Shown here: positions 1 through 10,176 of the stretch, piece after piece
How the letters are laid out: the number at the start of each line of letters is the position of its first letter
Position numbering within the stretch: position 1 is the stretch's first letter
Source of the DNA: an uncultured Pelagibacteraceae bacterium
GTDB lineage: Bacteria; Pseudomonadota; Alphaproteobacteria; Pelagibacterales; Pelagibacteraceae
Reading direction: 5' to 3'
Assembly (NCBI GenBank): GCA_902527265.1
Contig: CABZNY010000003.1
Span: 1-64,000 of the forward strand
DNA: 64,000 nucleotides
Made by a program: the position numbers and the translations under genes
The notes under the pieces: generated by a model
What the model was told of the DNA's origin: nothing
What the model saw: the letters and a program-made list of their open reading frames with translations, nothing else
The model's database searches: none

Positions 1-690
1 GGCGAATTTGATATAAGAAATAATAAATTAATTTTAGCTAAAGCCAATGGAGTTTTGGATAAAGAAAATCAATTCTCTTATTCTTATAGAACAACAGCTA
101 AGAATGAAAAAATTACAAATATATTTATTCAAGAACCAAAACCATTTATAAATAATTATAAATTTATAAAAGGTTTTGATGAAGGTGAATTAAAACTAAG
201 TTCAATCAAAATTGGTAATACATCTAGGTCAAATCTCAAGATTGCTAATTTCAAAGTTAAAGAAGTACCAGTTTTAGCAAAAATTCTTACACTCGCGTCT
301 TTACAAGGAATTGCTGATCTTTTGACGGGTGAGGGAATAAGATTTAATGAATTTGAGATGGATTACATAACAAAAAACAAGCTAACAGAGATAGATGAGA
401 TGTACGCAATAGGACCATCTATTTCAATAATGATGGAGGGTTATATTGAGAAAGACAGGATAACAAGTTTAAGAGGAACCTTAGTGCCTGCAACAACTAT
501 TAATAAGAAAATAGCCAAAATTCCTTTGCTTGGTAATATTTTAGTAGGCACAAAAACTGGTGAAGGTATTTTTGGTGTGAGTTTTAAAGTTAAAGGACCA
601 CCTAATGATTTAAAAAGTACAGTTAATCCAATAAAAACTTTAACTCCAAGATTTATTACAAGGACTTTAGAAAATCTTAAAGGTAATTAA
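1..690 (+). CDS. AsmA-like C-terminal domain protein (5' truncated by window edge)
   Basis: Frame 1 is open from base 1 (GEFDIRNNKLILAKANGVLDKEN...) with no start in the window; C-terminal pattern GEGIRFNEFEMDY...G.GIFGVSFKVKGPPNDLKSTVNPIKTLTPRFI resembles the AsmA/DUF3971 C-terminus. Confidence 0.7.
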   Translation, partial: GEFDIRNNKLILAKANGVLDKENQFSYSYRTTAKNEKITNIFIQEPKPFINNYKFIKGFDEGELKLSSIKIGNTSRSNLKIANFKVKEVPVLAKILTLASLQGIADLLTGEGIRFNEFEMDYITKNKLTEIDEMYAIGPSISIMMEGYIEKDRITSLRGTLVPATTINKKIAKIPLLGNILVGTKTGEGIFGVSFKVKGPPNDLKSTVNPIKTLTPRFITRTLENLKGN

Positions 691-1910
691 TTTGTAATTT
701 TAAAGTGCTTTTTTTTTCCTATAGATAGCTTAATAAAACCTTTATCTGAGAATAAATTAGGATCAATTATATACTTTTCATCTAATACATTTTCATTATT
801 TAGTTTTATCCCGTTTGACTTAATTAATCTTCTTATTTCTGATTTAGAAATATCTTTATTTACAAAAGAAATTAGCTCAACTATATTTTTCGATAAAATA
901 TCATTATTGACTTTTATCCCAGGAAGATTTTCTCCTGTAGAATTCTCTTTAAAAGTATTTTTTGCAAGTTTCTCAGACTTTTCTGCTTCTTTTATTCCAT
1001 GTAACATTTCTGTTGCATTATTTGCGAGTAAAATTTTTTGTTCGTTTATATCCTTATCTTTTGCTTTCTCTATTTTATCTAAAGACAGATCAGTAAACAT
1101 TTTTAAAAACTTAAATACATCTCTATCATCTGTATTTCTCCAAAACTGCCAATAATCATATGGAGATAACATTTCTTTATTTAACCATACTGCACCTTTT
1201 TCAGTTTTACCCATTTTAGTACCTGATGCTAATGTTATTAGTGGAGTAGTTAAGCCAAATGCTTGATTTCCAGATTCTCTTTTAATTAGTTCAACACCGT
1301 TTACTATATTTCCCCATTGATCAGATCCACCAATTTGTAAATTACATTTGTTTGATTTATTAAGTTCATAAAAATCATATGCTTGTAAAATCATATAATT
1401 AAATTCCATATAACTTAAAGATTGTTCTCTTTCTAATCTTAATTTAACACTATCAAATGTTAACATTTTATTTATTGTAAAATGTTTACCTATGTCTCTT
1501 AAAAAATCTATATAATTGAGTTTGCCTAACCATTTATAATTATTCACAAATATTGGTTTTAATTTTGAATTATTTGTTTTAAGAAAAATCTTAAAAACCT
1601 TTTTTATATTATTAATATTATTCTCAATTTGCTTTTCAGAAAGGATTTTTCTCGTTTCCTCTTTACCTGATGGATCTCCTATTCTAGTCGTACCCCCACC
1701 CAAAAGAACGATTGGTCTGTGGCCATACTTTTGTAAAAGTCTAAGACACATGATTTGCAATAAACTTCCAACATGTAAACTTGGAGCTGTACTATCAAAT
1801 CCAATATAAGCATTTGTGCTTTCTTTATTTAATAGATTTGATAATTCTATTTCATTGGTACATTGATAATAGTATCCTCTCTCTTTAAATTCTTTTAAAA
1901 AATTATTCAT
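687..1910 (-). CDS. tyrS: Tyrosyl-tRNA synthetase
   Basis: Class I aaRS: YIGFDSTAPSLHVGSLLQIM, GGGTTRIGDPSGK, QIGGSDQWGNI, KMGKT (KMSKS-like) and S4-like C-terminus. Confidence 0.97.
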   Translation of the reverse strand: MNNFLKEFKERGYYYQCTNEIELSNLLNKESTNAYIGFDSTAPSLHVGSLLQIMCLRLLQKYGHRPIVLLGGGTTRIGDPSGKEETRKILSEKQIENNINNIKKVFKIFLKTNNSKLKPIFVNNYKWLGKLNYIDFLRDIGKHFTINKMLTFDSVKLRLEREQSLSYMEFNYMILQAYDFYELNKSNKCNLQIGGSDQWGNIVNGVELIKRESGNQAFGLTTPLITLASGTKMGKTEKGAVWLNKEMLSPYDYWQFWRNTDDRDVFKFLKMFTDLSLDKIEKAKDKDINEQKILLANNATEMLHGIKEAEKSEKLAKNTFKENSTGENLPGIKVNNDILSKNIVELISFVNKDISKSEIRRLIKSNGIKLNNENVLDEKYIIDPNLFSDKGFIKLSIGKKKHFKITN

Positions 1911-1957
1911 AGGTCTATAATCTTACAATATACATATTTTAATAAAAAAAAATAAGA

Positions 1958-3052
1958 ATGGAAAAAAACTTATCTGCGCTTGGATTTATGAGTGGTACAT
2001 CTGGTGATGGTGTTGATACTTCCGTCATCAGTTCTAATGGCAAAGATACCATCAGTATCAAATATAATAGATTTGATCCTTATCCAACAAGCCTTTCAAA
2101 TAAAATTCATAAAGTAAAAGAAAGCATTTCAGAAATGCAAGACTTGCTAAAATATTCTTCTGAAATTGACAAATTAGAGTTAGAAATTACTGATTTTCAC
2201 ATTGATATAGCAATTAAGGCAACTAAAGAGGTTGATTATGATCTAATCGGTTTTCATGGTCACACTATTTATCATAATACAGAGGAAAAAATTTCAAAAC
2301 AAATTGGACTTGGTGCTAATTTATCAAAATTAACAAATAAAGATGTAGTTTATAACTTTAGACAAAACGATATTAAGAATGGAGGTGAGGGTGCACCCTT
2401 ATCTCCTATTTATCATCTAGCGCTTATAAAATCACTGTTTAATGAAAATAAAGTTAAAATACCAATTTCAATACTAAATATTGGTGGAATTGCTAATATT
2501 ACCGAAATTGAGAAAGATTTTAAAATTACTAGTAGAGATATAGGACCTGGAAATTGTCTAATAGATAAATGGATAAGAAAAAATTCTGATAAATTTTTTG
2601 ACAAAAATGGAACTCTAGCTGACAAAGGAAAAACAGATAAATTTATTTTTGATCAATATTTAGATAATTATTATTATAGCAAAGTTAATTCTAAAAGATC
2701 CCTTGATACAAATGATTTTGATATTTCTTTTGCCAAAGGACTCTCTTTAGAAAATGGTTCAACCACAATTACAAACTTAACTTCTGAATTATTATCAAAA
2801 AAAATAGGTATTAATGATGTTTATATTTGTGGTGGTGGTAGAAAAAATAAATATTTAATTAATTCTTTAAAAAAAAAAGTTAATAATAAATTACATTTAA
2901 TCGATGACTTAAATATAGATGGTGACTATATAGAGTCACAAGCATTCGCATTTCTTGCAATTCGATCTTATCTTGGATTGCCAATATCATTCCCTACTAC
3001 AACTAATTGCAAAAAACCTTCGATTGGAGGAATTGTAATAAAAAAATCTTGA
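1958..3052 (+). CDS. anmK: Anhydro-N-acetylmuramic acid kinase
   Basis: GFMSGTSGDGVDTSVI N-terminus, GFHGHTIYH, LNIGGIANIT, DIGPGNCLID, YICGGGRKN. Confidence 0.96.
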   Translation: MEKNLSALGFMSGTSGDGVDTSVISSNGKDTISIKYNRFDPYPTSLSNKIHKVKESISEMQDLLKYSSEIDKLELEITDFHIDIAIKATKEVDYDLIGFHGHTIYHNTEEKISKQIGLGANLSKLTNKDVVYNFRQNDIKNGGEGAPLSPIYHLALIKSLFNENKVKIPISILNIGGIANITEIEKDFKITSRDIGPGNCLIDKWIRKNSDKFFDKNGTLADKGKTDKFIFDQYLDNYYYSKVNSKRSLDTNDFDISFAKGLSLENGSTTITNLTSELLSKKIGINDVYICGGGRKNKYLINSLKKKVNNKLHLIDDLNIDGDYIESQAFAFLAIRSYLGLPISFPTTTNCKKPSIGGIVIKKS

Positions 3053-3718
3053 CTAATACAGTGCAGTTTCTTTTTTTATATATTTATTTAAAGATTTAAT
3101 TAAGGATATATCATTTTTTGAAAAAAAATGATTTGCATCTTGAATAGATTCAAATTCAACCTTGATACCTTTTTGCTCACTAAGCCTTTTGTTTAAATCA
3201 TTTATATGTTCTACTGGAACTAATTCGTCTTTTTTTCCATAAATCATTGTACCTGATGTAGGGCATGGCGATAAAAACGAAAAATCGTAAACATTAGGTT
3301 GGGGCGATACCACAATGAATCTGTTAATTTCTGGTCTTCTCATTAGTAATTGCATTGCTATCAAAGAACCAAAAGAAAAACCAGAAACCCAGCATTGCGA
3401 GTTATCAAAATTTTCTCTCTCTAACCAGTCTAATGCTGCTGCAGCGTCAGCAAGCTCTCCTTGTCCGTTATCAAACTCACCGTCACTTTTACCAACTCCT
3501 CTAAAATTTACTCTACAAACTGAAAAATCATTCTCAACAAAAGTTTGAAATATATCAACAACAACTTTATTATTCATCGTTCCACCGTACTGAGGATGGG
3601 GATGCAAAACCAAAGCAATTGGAGAAGTATTTTTTTTACTTTTAAAATATTTAGCTTCTAGCCTTCCTGCTGGACCTGGTATAAATATTTCTACAATTTT
3701 ATTATCTACTGATGCCAT
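3053..3718 (-). CDS. Alpha/beta hydrolase (COG2945-like)
   Basis: LHPHPQYGGTMNNKVV, VNFRGVGKSDGEFDNGQGE, GFSFGSLIA nucleophile elbow, C-terminal DANHFF. Confidence 0.88.
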   Translation of the reverse strand: MASVDNKIVEIFIPGPAGRLEAKYFKSKKNTSPIALVLHPHPQYGGTMNNKVVVDIFQTFVENDFSVCRVNFRGVGKSDGEFDNGQGELADAAAALDWLERENFDNSQCWVSGFSFGSLIAMQLLMRRPEINRFIVVSPQPNVYDFSFLSPCPTSGTMIYGKKDELVPVEHINDLNKRLSEQKGIKVEFESIQDANHFFSKNDISLIKSLNKYIKKETALY

Positions 3719-3795
3719 TGATTATTAATCTCAAAAAAAAATTAAGTTTTTCTATCAAAATTGAGTGACAAAATGCAAGTTTTATAATATTAATT

Positions 3796-3820
3796 AATCT
3801 TGACTGAAATAGTCGGGTAT
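3796..3820 (+). promoter_or_regulatory. Candidate IscR type-1 binding site upstream of iscR-suf
   Basis: aatcttgactgaaatagtcgggtat matches the published IscR type-1 consensus ATASYYGACTRWWWYAGTCRRSTAT at 23 of 25 positions by eye; 28 bp upstream of the iscR ATG. Confidence 0.8.
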
Positions 3821-3847
3821 ATATAAGACCCATAAATTGCGGGAAAT

Positions 3848-4270
3848 ATGAAATTATCAAGTAAAGGCAGATACGCTGTAATGGCTCTAGCGGATCTAGC
3901 AAAATTTAATTTAAAAGAGCCAGTATCTTTAAGAGACATATCTTTAAGACAAGGCATATCACTTGTTTACTTAGAACAGCTTTTTTCTAAATTAAAAAAG
4001 AACCAAATTGTTACAAGCGTTAGAGGTAATAGAGGTGGTTACGTATTATCAAAACAAGCTTCTGAGATAAAAATTTCAGATGTGTTTATTGCGGTCGATG
4101 AAAAAGTAAAAACAGTTGGGTGTGAAAAACATTTGGAGAGTGGATGTAACGGTAAATCTTCTAAATGTATTACTCATGATTTATGGGATGAGCTAGAAGA
4201 TTATATAAATAATTTTTTTCAGCAAAAAACATTAAGTGATTTAATTAATAAGAGAACTTATAATGGATAA
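3848..4270 (+). CDS. iscR: Rrf2-family transcriptional regulator, IscR-type
   Basis: [27 protein letters not shown], and Cys cluster [24 protein letters not shown] resembling the IscR [2Fe-2S] ligand region. Confidence 0.92.
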   Translation: MKLSSKGRYAVMALADLAKFNLKEPVSLRDISLRQGISLVYLEQLFSKLKKNQIVTSVRGNRGGYVLSKQASEIKISDVFIAVDEKVKTVGCEKHLESGCNGKSSKCITHDLWDELEDYINNFFQQKTLSDLINKRTYNG

Positions 4271-5705
4271 TAGGCAAAAAGAAATTGATAATCTAAAAGA
4301 TTATAAGTACGGTTTTACAACTGATATTGAAAACACAAGAGCGCCCAAGGGATTAAATGAAAATGTAATTAGATTTATATCTAATATTAAAAAGGAACCA
4401 CAATGGATGCTTGATTTTAGATTAAAAGCATTTGAAAGATTTAAACAGTTAAAAGAACCAGATTGGCAAAAACCAAAATATCCAAAAATAGATTATCAAG
4501 ATTTATATTACTATTCAGCACCTAAAAGTATGAAAGATAAACCAAAAAATTTAGATGATTTAGACCCTAAACTTTTGGAAACTTATAAAAAATTAGGAAT
4601 TCCACTTCAAGAGCAAAAGAGACTTAATGGTATAGCAGTTGATGCAGTATTTGACTCAGTCTCTGTTGCAACGACATTTAGAGAAGAGCTTACAAAACAA
4701 GGAATTATTTTTTGTCCAATCTCAGAAGCTATACAAAATCATCCTGAATTAGTTAAAAAATATTTAGGTTCAGTTATCCCTGTAACTGATCATTTTTTTG
4801 CAACTTTAAACTCTGCAGTTTTTACTGATGGGTCATTTGCATATATACCTGAAGGTGTACGTTGCCCAATGGAACTTTCAACATACTTTAGAATAAATGC
4901 ATCTAATACAGGTCAGTTTGAAAGAACATTAATTATTGCTGATAAAGGAAGTTATGTAAGTTATTTGGAAGGTTGCACTGCTCCTATGCGTGATGAAAAT
5001 CAATTACATGCTGCAAATGTTGAACTAGTTGCATTAGATGATGCAGAAATTAAATATTCTACAGTTCAGAATTGGTATCCTGGTGATAAAGATGGAAAAG
5101 GTGGAATTTATAATTTTGTTACTAAGCGTGGTTTGTGCAAAGGAAAGAATTCAAAAATTTCTTGGACACAAGTTGAAACTGGTTCTGCCATTACTTGGAA
5201 ATATCCAAGCTGTATTTTAAAAGGTGATAATTCTGTTGGTGAGTTTTACTCAATAGCAATTACAAACAATTATCAAAAAGCAGATACTGGAACCAAAATG
5301 ATACATTTGGGAAAAAATACTAAAAGTAAAATAATATCAAAAGGTATTAGTGCTGGTTTTTCAGATATGACTTATCGGGGCTTAGTTGACATTTCATCAA
5401 AAGCAACAAATTCCAATAATTATACTCAATGTGACTCTTTATTAATGGGTAACAAATGTGGGGCGCATACAGTTCCATATATCAAAAACAAAAATTCAGA
5501 ATCAAATATTGCTCATGAAGCAACAACATCAAAGATTAGTGAAGAGCAGCTACATTACTGTCAACAGAGGGGTTTGAGTGCCGAAGAGGCAGTAGGGTTA
5601 ATTGTTAATGGATTTTGTAAAGAGGTATTACAACAATTACCAATGGAATTTGCCGTAGAGGCCCAAAAACTAGTTGGTATCAGCTTAGAAGGTAGTGTCG
5701 GTTAA
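4263..5705 (+). CDS. sufB: Fe-S cluster assembly scaffold SufB
   Basis: [73 protein letters not shown]; overlaps iscR by 8 nt. Confidence 0.97.
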   Translation: MDNRQKEIDNLKDYKYGFTTDIENTRAPKGLNENVIRFISNIKKEPQWMLDFRLKAFERFKQLKEPDWQKPKYPKIDYQDLYYYSAPKSMKDKPKNLDDLDPKLLETYKKLGIPLQEQKRLNGIAVDAVFDSVSVATTFREELTKQGIIFCPISEAIQNHPELVKKYLGSVIPVTDHFFATLNSAVFTDGSFAYIPEGVRCPMELSTYFRINASNTGQFERTLIIADKGSYVSYLEGCTAPMRDENQLHAANVELVALDDAEIKYSTVQNWYPGDKDGKGGIYNFVTKRGLCKGKNSKISWTQVETGSAITWKYPSCILKGDNSVGEFYSIAITNNYQKADTGTKMIHLGKNTKSKIISKGISAGFSDMTYRGLVDISSKATNSNNYTQCDSLLMGNKCGAHTVPYIKNKNSESNIAHEATTSKISEEQLHYCQQRGLSAEEAVGLIVNGFCKEVLQQLPMEFAVEAQKLVGISLEGSVG

Positions 5706-6439
5706 TGTTAAAAATAAATAAATTAAACGCAAAAATTGATAGCAAAGAAATTTTAAAAGAGTTTTCTTTAAATATAAATCCTGGTGAGGTCCACGCGATT
5801 ATGGGCCCAAATGGATCTGGTAAAAGCACATTATCAAATATTTTATCAGGTAAAAAGGGATATGAAGTTTCAGGAGAAGTACTTTTTGAGGAAAAAGATT
5901 TATTTGAACTTGAAACAGAAGAAAGAGCTCATAAAGGTATTTTTCTTGCCTTCCAATATCCATTAGAAATACCAGGTGTTAATACAAATATATTTCTAAA
6001 GACTTCATTGAACGCAGTAAGGAAAGCACGAGGTGAAAAAGAGCTTGATGCTATAGAATTTTTAAAACTTGTTAAGGAAAAATCTAAAGAACTGAAATTT
6101 GATGAAGAAAAATTAAATAGACAACTAAATGTTGGTTTTTCAGGTGGAGAAAAAAAGAAAAATGAAATTTTGCAAATGTCGTTATTGGCTCCAAAATTAT
6201 CAATATTAGATGAAACAGATTCAGGTTTAGATATTGATGCATTAAAAATTGTGGCTGATGGAGTTAATTCATTAAGGGATAATAAAAATTCATTTTTAAT
6301 AATTACACATTACCAAAGATTACTTGATTATATAAAACCTGATTTTGTTCATGTTTTAATGGATGGAAAAATAGTTAAATCTGGAGGTGCAGAATTAGCT
6401 CTGGAATTAGAAAAAAAGGGGTATGAAAATTTTCATTAG
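5705..6439 (+). CDS. sufC: Fe-S assembly ATPase SufC
   Basis: MGPNGSGKSTLSNILSG Walker A, FLAFQYPLEIPGV, FSGGEKKKNEILQM, LDETDSGLDIDAL. Confidence 0.97.
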   Translation: MLKINKLNAKIDSKEILKEFSLNINPGEVHAIMGPNGSGKSTLSNILSGKKGYEVSGEVLFEEKDLFELETEERAHKGIFLAFQYPLEIPGVNTNIFLKTSLNAVRKARGEKELDAIEFLKLVKEKSKELKFDEEKLNRQLNVGFSGGEKKKNEILQMSLLAPKLSILDETDSGLDIDALKIVADGVNSLRDNKNSFLIITHYQRLLDYIKPDFVHVLMDGKIVKSGGAELALELEKKGYENFH

Positions 6440-7687
6440 ATGAAAGAGCAATTACAAAAAGATTTTGATAATACTATTAGAAATTTAACTTTATCTCAAA
6501 AAGACATTGAAATAAAAAAATTTTATTTAGATAATTTTATTAATAAAGGTTTTCCAAACAGAAAAGAAGAAGACTGGAAATTTTCTGATCTTAACCAAAT
6601 AATAAAAAAAAATATTGGAGAGCTAAGCTTTTATAGCGACTATACATCTACAAATAAAGTCGATACTTCTGCATTTGTAGATGGTCTAGAGCATAACAAA
6701 ATAGTATTTATTAATGGAAGAATAGAAAAAATTGATTTTGATTATGAAAAAAAAGATCAAATAGAAATAATTGATCAGTCAGAATCTATTAATAAATTTA
6801 ATAATAATAGCTCTTTATCTGACTTAAATAGTGCTTTTACCAATAAGTCTTTTAAAATAGTTGTAAAAGAGGGTTATCAATTAACAAAACCTCTTATTAT
6901 TTATCATACAACCAACTCTAAAATCTGGTCTAAAAATATTAATTTAAGATTAAATTTTGAATTATATGAAAATAGTTCCCTAAGATTAATTGATTTATTT
7001 AGAGACACTTCAGAAAAAAATTTCCTAAATATTTTTTACAACTTTGATTTAAAAGAAAATTCCATTTTAAAAAATTACAAAGTAGATAAATTTGAAAATA
7101 AAAATATTAAGTATTCCTTTAATAATATTGAGCAAGATAAAAATAGTGTTTCAGAAACATTCATTTTATCCTCGGGATCAAATTTTTGTAAGAATGAAAT
7201 TAATTGTAACTTAAATGGGGAATATTCATCAGCTTTTGTAAATGGTATCTTCTCTATAAATAATAATAAACATCATGAAATCAGAACAATAATAAATCAC
7301 TTAACTGAAAATACAAAAAGCTATCAACTTATAAAAAGTGTTTTAGAAGATAGTTCTAGAGCAGTATATCAAGGAAAAATATTTGTTAACTCTAAAGCAC
7401 AGAAAACTGACGGTTATCAACTAAGTAAAGCAATATTGTTAAATAAAGATTCCGAGTTCAATGCTAAACCAGAGTTAGAAATTTATGCAGATGACGTTAA
7501 ATGTTCACACGGTTCTGCATCAGGTAGTCTCAATGAGGACTCGATATTTTATTTAATGTCAAGAGGATTGAATTATCAACAGTCCAGAGAACTTTTGATA
7601 AATGGTTTTCTATTAGATGTTGTTGAAAAAATTACTGACTCTGAAGTAAAAAATTTAATTAAAAATATGATTGGAATTAAGGAATGA
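6440..7687 (+). CDS. sufD: Fe-S assembly protein SufD
   Basis: C-terminal KTDGYQLSKAILLNKDSEFNAKPELEIYADDVKCSHGSASGSLNEDSIFYLMSRGL; operon position. Confidence 0.96.
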   Translation: MKEQLQKDFDNTIRNLTLSQKDIEIKKFYLDNFINKGFPNRKEEDWKFSDLNQIIKKNIGELSFYSDYTSTNKVDTSAFVDGLEHNKIVFINGRIEKIDFDYEKKDQIEIIDQSESINKFNNNSSLSDLNSAFTNKSFKIVVKEGYQLTKPLIIYHTTNSKIWSKNINLRLNFELYENSSLRLIDLFRDTSEKNFLNIFYNFDLKENSILKNYKVDKFENKNIKYSFNNIEQDKNSVSETFILSSGSNFCKNEINCNLNGEYSSAFVNGIFSINNNKHHEIRTIINHLTENTKSYQLIKSVLEDSSRAVYQGKIFVNSKAQKTDGYQLSKAILLNKDSEFNAKPELEIYADDVKCSHGSASGSLNEDSIFYLMSRGLNYQQSRELLINGFLLDVVEKITDSEVKNLIKNMIGIKE

Positions 7688-8904
7688 AAATAGAGAACAT
7701 AAAAGACGAGTTTCCAATATTTGATGAAAAGATTCAAAATAACGATTTAGTTTATTTAGATAGCGCCAACTCATCTCAAAAACCAAAGGTAGTAGCAGAT
7801 AAAATAAATGAATTTTATACTAAACAATTTTCAAATGTAGGAAGAAGTGTTCATTATTTAGCAGTTGCAGCGACAAACTTATATGAAAATACAAGGTCAT
7901 CCGTGCAAAAATACATTAATGCTAAAGATAAAAATGAGATAGTTTTCACTAAAGGAGCAACTGAAGCTTTAAATTTAGTAGCTAACACTCTGGGGCAAAA
8001 ATATCTGAATGAAGGCGATGAAATTTTAATTACAGAACTAGAACATCATTCTAATTATGTGCCTTGGCATTTCTTGAGAAAATCAAAGAATATAAAAATT
8101 AACTTTGCAGAGGTAAATGAAAATGGAGACATTTCTCTGGAAGATATTGAAAAAAAAATAACTTCTAAGACCAAAGTAATAGCAATTACTCATCTATCTA
8201 ACGTTACTGGAGCAATATTACCTGTTAAAGAAATAACAGATCTTGCCCACTCAAAGGGAATAATAGTTGTCATTGATGGTTGTCAGGGAGCACCTCATCT
8301 TAAATTAGATATGCAAGACTTAGACTGTGATTTTTACGCAATATCATGCCATAAAATGTACGGACCAACTGGACTAGGTGTTTTATACGGTAAAAAAAAG
8401 TGGTTAGAGGAACTGCCACCTTATCAAGGTGGCGGCGGAATGATTAGAGAAGTTAAAAAAGATAAAATATCTTATGGTGATTTGCCAAATAAATATGAGG
8501 CAGGAACTATGGCTACAGCTCAAGTTATTGCATTTGATCAGTCAATAAAGTTTATGGAGAGTGTTGGTATAGAGAATATCATGAAACATGAAGCTGATTT
8601 AGTTGAATATGGTCAAGAATTGTTACAAAAAAATAATTCTGTTAAATTAATTGGTAGTCCAAAAAATAAAGGTGGAGTTTTATCGTTCACATTAGAGGGT
8701 GTTCACCCACACGACATTGCAACAATACTCGATGAAGATGGTGTTGCGATAAGAGCAGGCCATCATTGCTGCCAAATATTACATGATAAATTAAATATAC
8801 CTGCTAGTGCAAGAGCTTCAGTTGGAATTTATAATACTAAAGATGATTTAGACAAGTTAAACGACTCAATTAATAATTGTAAAAAAATATTTAATTTAAA
8901 ATGA
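7684..8904 (+). CDS. sufS: Cysteine desulfurase SufS
   Basis: YLDSANSSQKPK, FTKGATEALNLVA, DGCQGAPHLKLDMQDLDCDFYAISCHKMYGPTG (PLP Lys), RAGHHCCQ. Confidence 0.97.
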   Translation: MKIENIKDEFPIFDEKIQNNDLVYLDSANSSQKPKVVADKINEFYTKQFSNVGRSVHYLAVAATNLYENTRSSVQKYINAKDKNEIVFTKGATEALNLVANTLGQKYLNEGDEILITELEHHSNYVPWHFLRKSKNIKINFAEVNENGDISLEDIEKKITSKTKVIAITHLSNVTGAILPVKEITDLAHSKGIIVVIDGCQGAPHLKLDMQDLDCDFYAISCHKMYGPTGLGVLYGKKKWLEELPPYQGGGGMIREVKKDKISYGDLPNKYEAGTMATAQVIAFDQSIKFMESVGIENIMKHEADLVEYGQELLQKNNSVKLIGSPKNKGGVLSFTLEGVHPHDIATILDEDGVAIRAGHHCCQILHDKLNIPASARASVGIYNTKDDLDKLNDSINNCKKIFNLK

Positions 8905-9365
8905 ACTTAAAAGAACTTTATCAAGAAATTATTTTAGAACATGGAAAAAATCCACGGAATCTTGGTAAAACACATGAGTTTAATAAAGATGCCAAAGGTC
9001 ATAATCCATTATGTGGAGACAATGTTCATGTTTATCTTAAATTAAATGGACAAAAAATAGTTGAGGATATTTCATTTGAGGGAAGTGGATGCGCTATTTC
9101 GATGGCATCAGCTTCGATCATGACTGATTTAATTAAAGGCAAAAACGAGCACGAGGCTAAAGAGATAGTTGAAGATTTTTTAGGAATGATAAAAGAAAAT
9201 CCAGAATTAAAATCTGAATACTTAAAAGAAGACGAAAAAACTAAATTAATGTGTCTGTCTGGTGTTAAACAATACCCAATGAGAGTTAAGTGTGCAACAT
9301 TATCATGGCATACCTTTGTATCTGCATTAGACAACTCAGAGGAAACAACTAATACCGAGTCGTAA
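8901..9365 (+). CDS. sufU: IscU/SufU-like Fe-S scaffold or sulfurtransferase
   Basis: NPLCGDNVHVYLKL, FEGSGCAISMASASIMTDLIKGK, KTKLMCLSGVKQYPMRVKCATLSWH, SufU-like insertion relative to IscU. Confidence 0.92.
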   Translation: MNLKELYQEIILEHGKNPRNLGKTHEFNKDAKGHNPLCGDNVHVYLKLNGQKIVEDISFEGSGCAISMASASIMTDLIKGKNEHEAKEIVEDFLGMIKENPELKSEYLKEDEKTKLMCLSGVKQYPMRVKCATLSWHTFVSALDNSEETTNTES

Positions 9366-9369
9366 CTTT

Positions 9370-9666
9370 ATGGAATTAAAAGAAAAAGTAATTGAGGAAA
9401 TAAAAAAAATTTACGATCCTGAAATACCAGTAAATATTTATGAGCTTGGATTAATCTACGATATTATTGTAGATAAAAAAAATATTAGTGTAAAAATGAC
9501 ACTTACCACTCCAAATTGCCCAGTAGCCGAAAGTTTGCCTAAAGAAGTTAAAGATAGTATTATGCAATTAGAAGAAGTTGACAAAGTAGATTTAGATTTA
9601 GTTTGGGAACCACCATGGGATAAATCTATGATGTCAGAGGCAGCAAAACTAGAATTAAATTTATGA
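9370..9666 (+). CDS. sufT: SUF-system DUF59/MIP18-like protein SufT
   Basis: IYDPEIPVNIYELGLIYDI, MTLTTPNCPVAESLP, VWEPPWDKSMMSEAAKLELNL. Confidence 0.9.
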   Translation: MELKEKVIEEIKKIYDPEIPVNIYELGLIYDIIVDKKNISVKMTLTTPNCPVAESLPKEVKDSIMQLEEVDKVDLDLVWEPPWDKSMMSEAAKLELNL

Positions 9667-9998
9667 CGAAACAAGTTATATCATTAAGCGATCAAGCGGC
9701 TAACAGGATAAAAGAAATTATGTCTTCTGCTGATAATGAATCCATTGGTGTTAGAGTTGGAGTAAAATCAGGTGGATGCGCAGGTATGTCGTATATTATG
9801 GAATATACAAAAGAAATAAATCCTAATGACGAGGTTATTGAAGATAAAGGGGTTAAGGTATTCATTGATCCATCAGCAGTAATGTATCTTTTTGGAACTG
9901 AAATGGATTATAAAAAAGAGGAATTTTCTTCTCAATTTGTATTTAACAATCCAAATGAAACTGAAAGATGTGGTTGTGGAGAGTCTTTTAAAGTTTAA
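9663..9998 (+). CDS. sufA: A-type Fe-S carrier (SufA/ErpA/IscA family)
   Basis: GVRVGVKSGGCAGMSYIMEY, FIDPSAVMYLFGTEMDY, C-terminal ERCGCGESF. Confidence 0.94.
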   Translation: MTKQVISLSDQAANRIKEIMSSADNESIGVRVGVKSGGCAGMSYIMEYTKEINPNDEVIEDKGVKVFIDPSAVMYLFGTEMDYKKEEFSSQFVFNNPNETERCGCGESFKV

Positions 9999-10136
9999 TT
10001 ATTGGTAATAGGAAATAAACCAATACTGGCCTCTTTTATTCATAGAATAAGTCTTATTTTTTCTACGTTTAGGCTTTTTGATTTCAGGCCTATTATAACC
10101 AATAATATTCTTAATTGTTGATATGAGTTTAGTCAT
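9999..10136 (-). CDS. Small basic hypothetical protein (45 aa), not in the ORF track
   Basis: Own translation: MTKLISTIKNIIGYNRPEIKKPKRRKNKTYSMNKRGQYWFISYYQ*; fills the sufA-glnA gap, preceded by aaaaggt just before ATG. Confidence 0.5.
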   Translation of the reverse strand: MTKLISTIKNIIGYNRPEIKKPKRRKNKTYSMNKRGQYWFISYYQ

Positions 10137-10176
10137 ACCTTTTAATAACAAAATTGAATGAAATTAGAATTCTAAT

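Noticed and set aside
907-1155. Plus-strand ORF antisense to tyrS
   Set aside because: Low-complexity Phe/Ser-rich translation opposite a clear gene; the same applies to other nested opposite-strand ORFs (e.g. 2413-2625, 9032-9334, 9456-9674, 10451-10678, 22081-22344, 33238-33528).
2871-2880. A10 run in anmK as possible programmed frameshift
   Set aside because: Frame is intact through the run, and A-runs of this size are common in this AT-rich sequence.
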